Shown: piece after piece, positions 6,228 to 7,694 of the stretch | Layout of the letters: every line of letters begins with the position of its first letter | Numbering within the stretch: position 1 is the first letter of the stretch | Source of the DNA: Brucellaceae bacterium | GTDB taxonomy: Bacteria; Pseudomonadota; Alphaproteobacteria; Rhizobiales; Rhizobiaceae | Direction of reading: 5' to 3' | Assembly: GCA_031253705.1 (NCBI GenBank) | Contig: JAIRVW010000017.1 | Span: 1-7,694, forward strand | Length of the DNA: 7,694 bases | Position numbers and translations under genes: made by a program | The notes under the pieces: generated by a model | The model's input: only the letters and a program-made list of their open reading frames with translations | Told to the model about the DNA's origin: nothing | The model's database searches: none

Positions 6228-6665
6228 TTGATCATTACGTTAACTGACGTCAACCAGAATAATTATGAAGCGGTTTGTGATTTATCCGTAACGGATGAGC
6301 AGGATGATTACGTTGCGCAAAACGTATGGTCACTTGTTGAGTCTATGTTCAATCCCTCTTACCGCACCCGTGCCATTTGTCTTGATGGGGTGCCGGTTGG
6401 TTTCTTTATGTGGGTGCCGGAAAGGGCGGATAAGATATCCATCTGGCGCTTTATGATTGATCAGAAACATCAAAACAAAGGTATCGGCCGTATCGCATTG
6501 ACGCTGGCTTTATCGGAAATCAAACGCAATGCAGAAGTCAGAATAATTGGTATCAGCTATGCGCCGGAAAATTCTATAGCCAAAGACCTCTATGCGCGTT
6601 TTGGTTTTTCCGAAACCGGCATTGATGAAGAAACGTCGGAAATGCAGGCGGAACTTAATGTGTGA
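6228..6665 (+). CDS. GNAT-family N-acetyltransferase
   Basis: This cytoplasmic acetyltransferase moves an acetyl group from acetyl-CoA to an amine. The layout resembles the BltD/SpeG-like polyamine acetyltransferases, with a start like ITLTDVNQNNYEAVCDLSV. The acceptor is a guess. With the TTG at 6228 as start it has 145 residues, normal for the fold. The acetyl-CoA pyrophosphate loop is Q82-N-K-G-I-G87, and the motif-B segment near 111-127 (YAPENSIAKDLYARFGF) is typical. IWRFMID (72-78) forms the preceding strand. No ATG lies in frame before residue 40, and neither TTG (6216 or 6228) has a clear ribosome site. I prefer 6228 because family members usually begin just before the ITL segment. 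The stop at 6663-6665 is 26 bases before the next gene, so the two are probably co-transcribed. Confidence 0.85.
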   Translation: MIITLTDVNQNNYEAVCDLSVTDEQDDYVAQNVWSLVESMFNPSYRTRAICLDGVPVGFFMWVPERADKISIWRFMIDQKHQNKGIGRIALTLALSEIKRNAEVRIIGISYAPENSIAKDLYARFGFSETGIDEETSEMQAELNV

Positions 6666-6681
6666 TAAGCGCCATATCGGT

Positions 6682-6686
6682 GGAGG
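6682..6686 (+). promoter_or_regulatory. Ribosome binding site of the DUF7000-like gene
   Basis: GGAGG, a full Shine-Dalgarno core, stands five bases before the ATG at 6692. It decides this start over the GTG at 6662, which overlaps the acetyltransferase stop and has no comparable site. Confidence 0.75.
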
Positions 6687-6691
6687 ATATA

Positions 6692-7234
6692 ATGGAGCAG
6701 GACGGTTTGGGCTGTAATCAGGCTAAAATTGACAAGGTTGCAGAGGTTGAGCGTTTTCTGGCGGTTTATCGGGCGCAACTTCAGCAAGGTGATATTCAGC
6801 AGGCTTACAAATATCTGCTGCAATGTGTCATGCAATCCAAAGCGCATTTATCAGGCAAATTTTCGTCAGAATTTTCATTTGGCAACATTTCTCAGGGCTA
6901 TATGGATTTTACCTATTTCCCGTTTTTTGATGATTTTTTACGGGAGCGAAAATTACGCTTTGGTGTTGTTTTAAACCATCGGGATTTGCGTTTTGAATTG
7001 TGGTTGATGGGACAGAATGAACATGTTCAGAAAGACTATTGGGAAAAACTGAAGAATACTGAATGGAACCTGCATCGTACAGAAATGCCCCGATATAGTG
7101 TTTTGGAAGCGGTGCTGATTGAGACGCCGGACTTTAGTAATACAGATGCACTTATGAACAAGATTGAGCGGCAGGTTTTAAGTAAGACGCAGGCGATTAT
7201 CACATGTCTTAAGGCCGTCGAACAGAATGGTTAA
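6692..7234 (+). CDS. DUF7000-like protein of unknown function
   Basis: This 180-residue protein probably acts in the cytoplasm; it has no signal peptide or membrane helix. From memory it resembles the uncharacterised DUF7000 family of Bacillota and Bacteroidota. The shared pattern is YRAQLQQGDIQQAYKYLLQ (26-44), a central SFGNISQGYMDFTYFPF (62-78), and KLRFGVVLNHRDLRFELWLMGQN (87-109). The C-terminal third includes KDYWEKLKNTEW (114-125) and ends in a helical tail. Its role is unknown. The aromatic-rich GYMDFTYF core and the F-E-L-W strand are the parts most likely to matter for fold. The strong GGAGG site sets the ATG start. It directly follows the GNAT gene, and the pair may form one unit. 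No terminator is clear after it; CTGG-cttga-CCAG at 7236-7248 is only a 4-bp stem. Confidence 0.8.
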   Translation: MEQDGLGCNQAKIDKVAEVERFLAVYRAQLQQGDIQQAYKYLLQCVMQSKAHLSGKFSSEFSFGNISQGYMDFTYFPFFDDFLRERKLRFGVVLNHRDLRFELWLMGQNEHVQKDYWEKLKNTEWNLHRTEMPRYSVLEAVLIETPDFSNTDALMNKIERQVLSKTQAIITCLKAVEQNG

Positions 7235-7463
7235 CTGGCTTGACCAGAGATAAAGCAACTGACGGCAGGTCTCGTTTGCTGAGGTGCATCATTCTCTGCT
7301 AAGGGCTATATTCGGAAAGATGTGCGAATTTTTGAATTTGTATTTTGTTCTCTGTATTTTAATATATTGTTAATCATAAATATATAATTTTCATTAAATA
7401 ATATAAATAAAAGTTTTCTGACGCAGCAGAGCGCTAAAGCAAAGCGGTAACGTTTGGATTTTT
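7235..7463. other. AT-rich intergenic region
   Basis: No gene is visible. From about 7325 to 7412 the sequence is almost wholly A and T, with long T-rich and then A-rich runs, a type often bound by nucleoid proteins or serving as an upstream promoter element. I see no stable terminator hairpin. Confidence 0.6.
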
Positions 7464-7652
7464 GTGCCAATGTATAATGGTGGTGCCTGCGAGGTATTTT
7501 TCCGGCATTACATTGGGCAGGGAGAGGGCCTGATCTGTGTATTCAGGATGGGCAGACTTTCCGTAAATAAAGAAAATATCGGAAAACTGAGCGCATTCCT
7601 ATGGGATGTGAAGCGATTACTTTTGCCTGATTTTGCCGGAGAAGAATCTTGA
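7464..7652 (+). CDS. Doubtful small ORF (62 residues)
   Basis: I do not recognise the product. The ORF would start at GTG 7464 or ATG 7470. The ribosome site is weak (GGA about seven to ten bases before). A perfect TATAAT (7473-7478) overlaps its first codons, which suggests that this stretch could instead be promoter sequence. The C-terminal half (VNKENIGKLSAFLWDVKRLLLPDFAGEE) looks like an amphipathic protein helix, and the stop overlaps the possible gene start at 7649. It may be real, a remnant, or chance. Confidence 0.25.
   Translation: MPMYNGGACEVFFRHYIGQGEGLICVFRMGRLSVNKENIGKLSAFLWDVKRLLLPDFAGEES
7473..7478 (+). promoter_or_regulatory. Possible -10 box (TATAAT)
   Basis: A perfect TATAAT follows the AT-rich block. 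No good -35 box stands 16-18 bases upstream. If active, transcription would start near 7485 and serve the gene that may begin at 7649. Confidence 0.25.
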
Positions 7653-7694
7653 TTGAGTATCACAGCGCCAATAAAAATATTCTGAAACGCAACA
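7649..7694 (+). CDS. Possible start of a gene cut by the window edge
   Basis: A TTG at 7649 is preceded at seven bases by GGAG (7638-7641), and the frame stays open to the edge, reading MIEYHSANKNILKRN. The TTGA overlap with the stop of the preceding small ORF is a common coupling arrangement. The product cannot be named, and 15 codons are too few to be sure. Confidence 0.28.
   Translation, partial: MIEYHSANKNILKRN

Overview
The window comes from a Gram-negative bacterium, most likely a member of the Pseudomonadota. The evidence is a BapA/LapA-type giant adhesin with no Sec signal, a MATE exporter, and ordinary Shine-Dalgarno and sigma70-like signals. The sequence alone does not fix the genus. 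There are no tRNA or rRNA genes, insertion sequences or CRISPR arrays.

Layout. Positions 1-3618 (minus strand) hold the N-terminal 1206 residues of a very large repetitive adhesin whose 3' end lies outside the window. It has a BapA-type prefix domain, a hydrophobic stretch, an 11-glycine linker, one degenerate Ig-like module, and then nine full and one partial Ig-like modules of 101-105 residues. These modules carry a higher-order repeat: five modules (1560 bp, 520 residues) form a unit that starts again at module 8. Positions 3619-4246 are an AT-rich divergent intergenic region. It has a sigma70-like promoter for the rightward gene, an inverted repeat over the predicted transcription start, and several short motifs that recur. 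Positions 4247-5623 (+) encode a complete MATE-family exporter. Two hairpins follow it, the second a perfect 16-bp inverted repeat. Next come a 100-residue three-helix membrane protein (5790-6092), a GNAT acetyltransferase with no ATG start (about 6228-6665), and a 180-residue protein resembling the DUF7000 family (6692-7234). An AT-rich gap of about 230 bp follows, then a doubtful small ORF and a possible gene start at the right edge.

How the genes relate. The adhesin is transcribed away from everything else and is a self-contained surface-attachment gene; its type I secretion partners are not in view. The GNAT and DUF7000-like genes are tightly spaced and probably co-transcribed. The exporter and the small membrane protein point the same way but are separated by hairpins, so they may be separate units. 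I found no convincing new multi-gene system. The most distinctive signals are the 5-module super-repeat, the strong hairpin at 5714-5753, the operator-like repeats in the divergent intergenic region, and the missing ATG of the GNAT gene.
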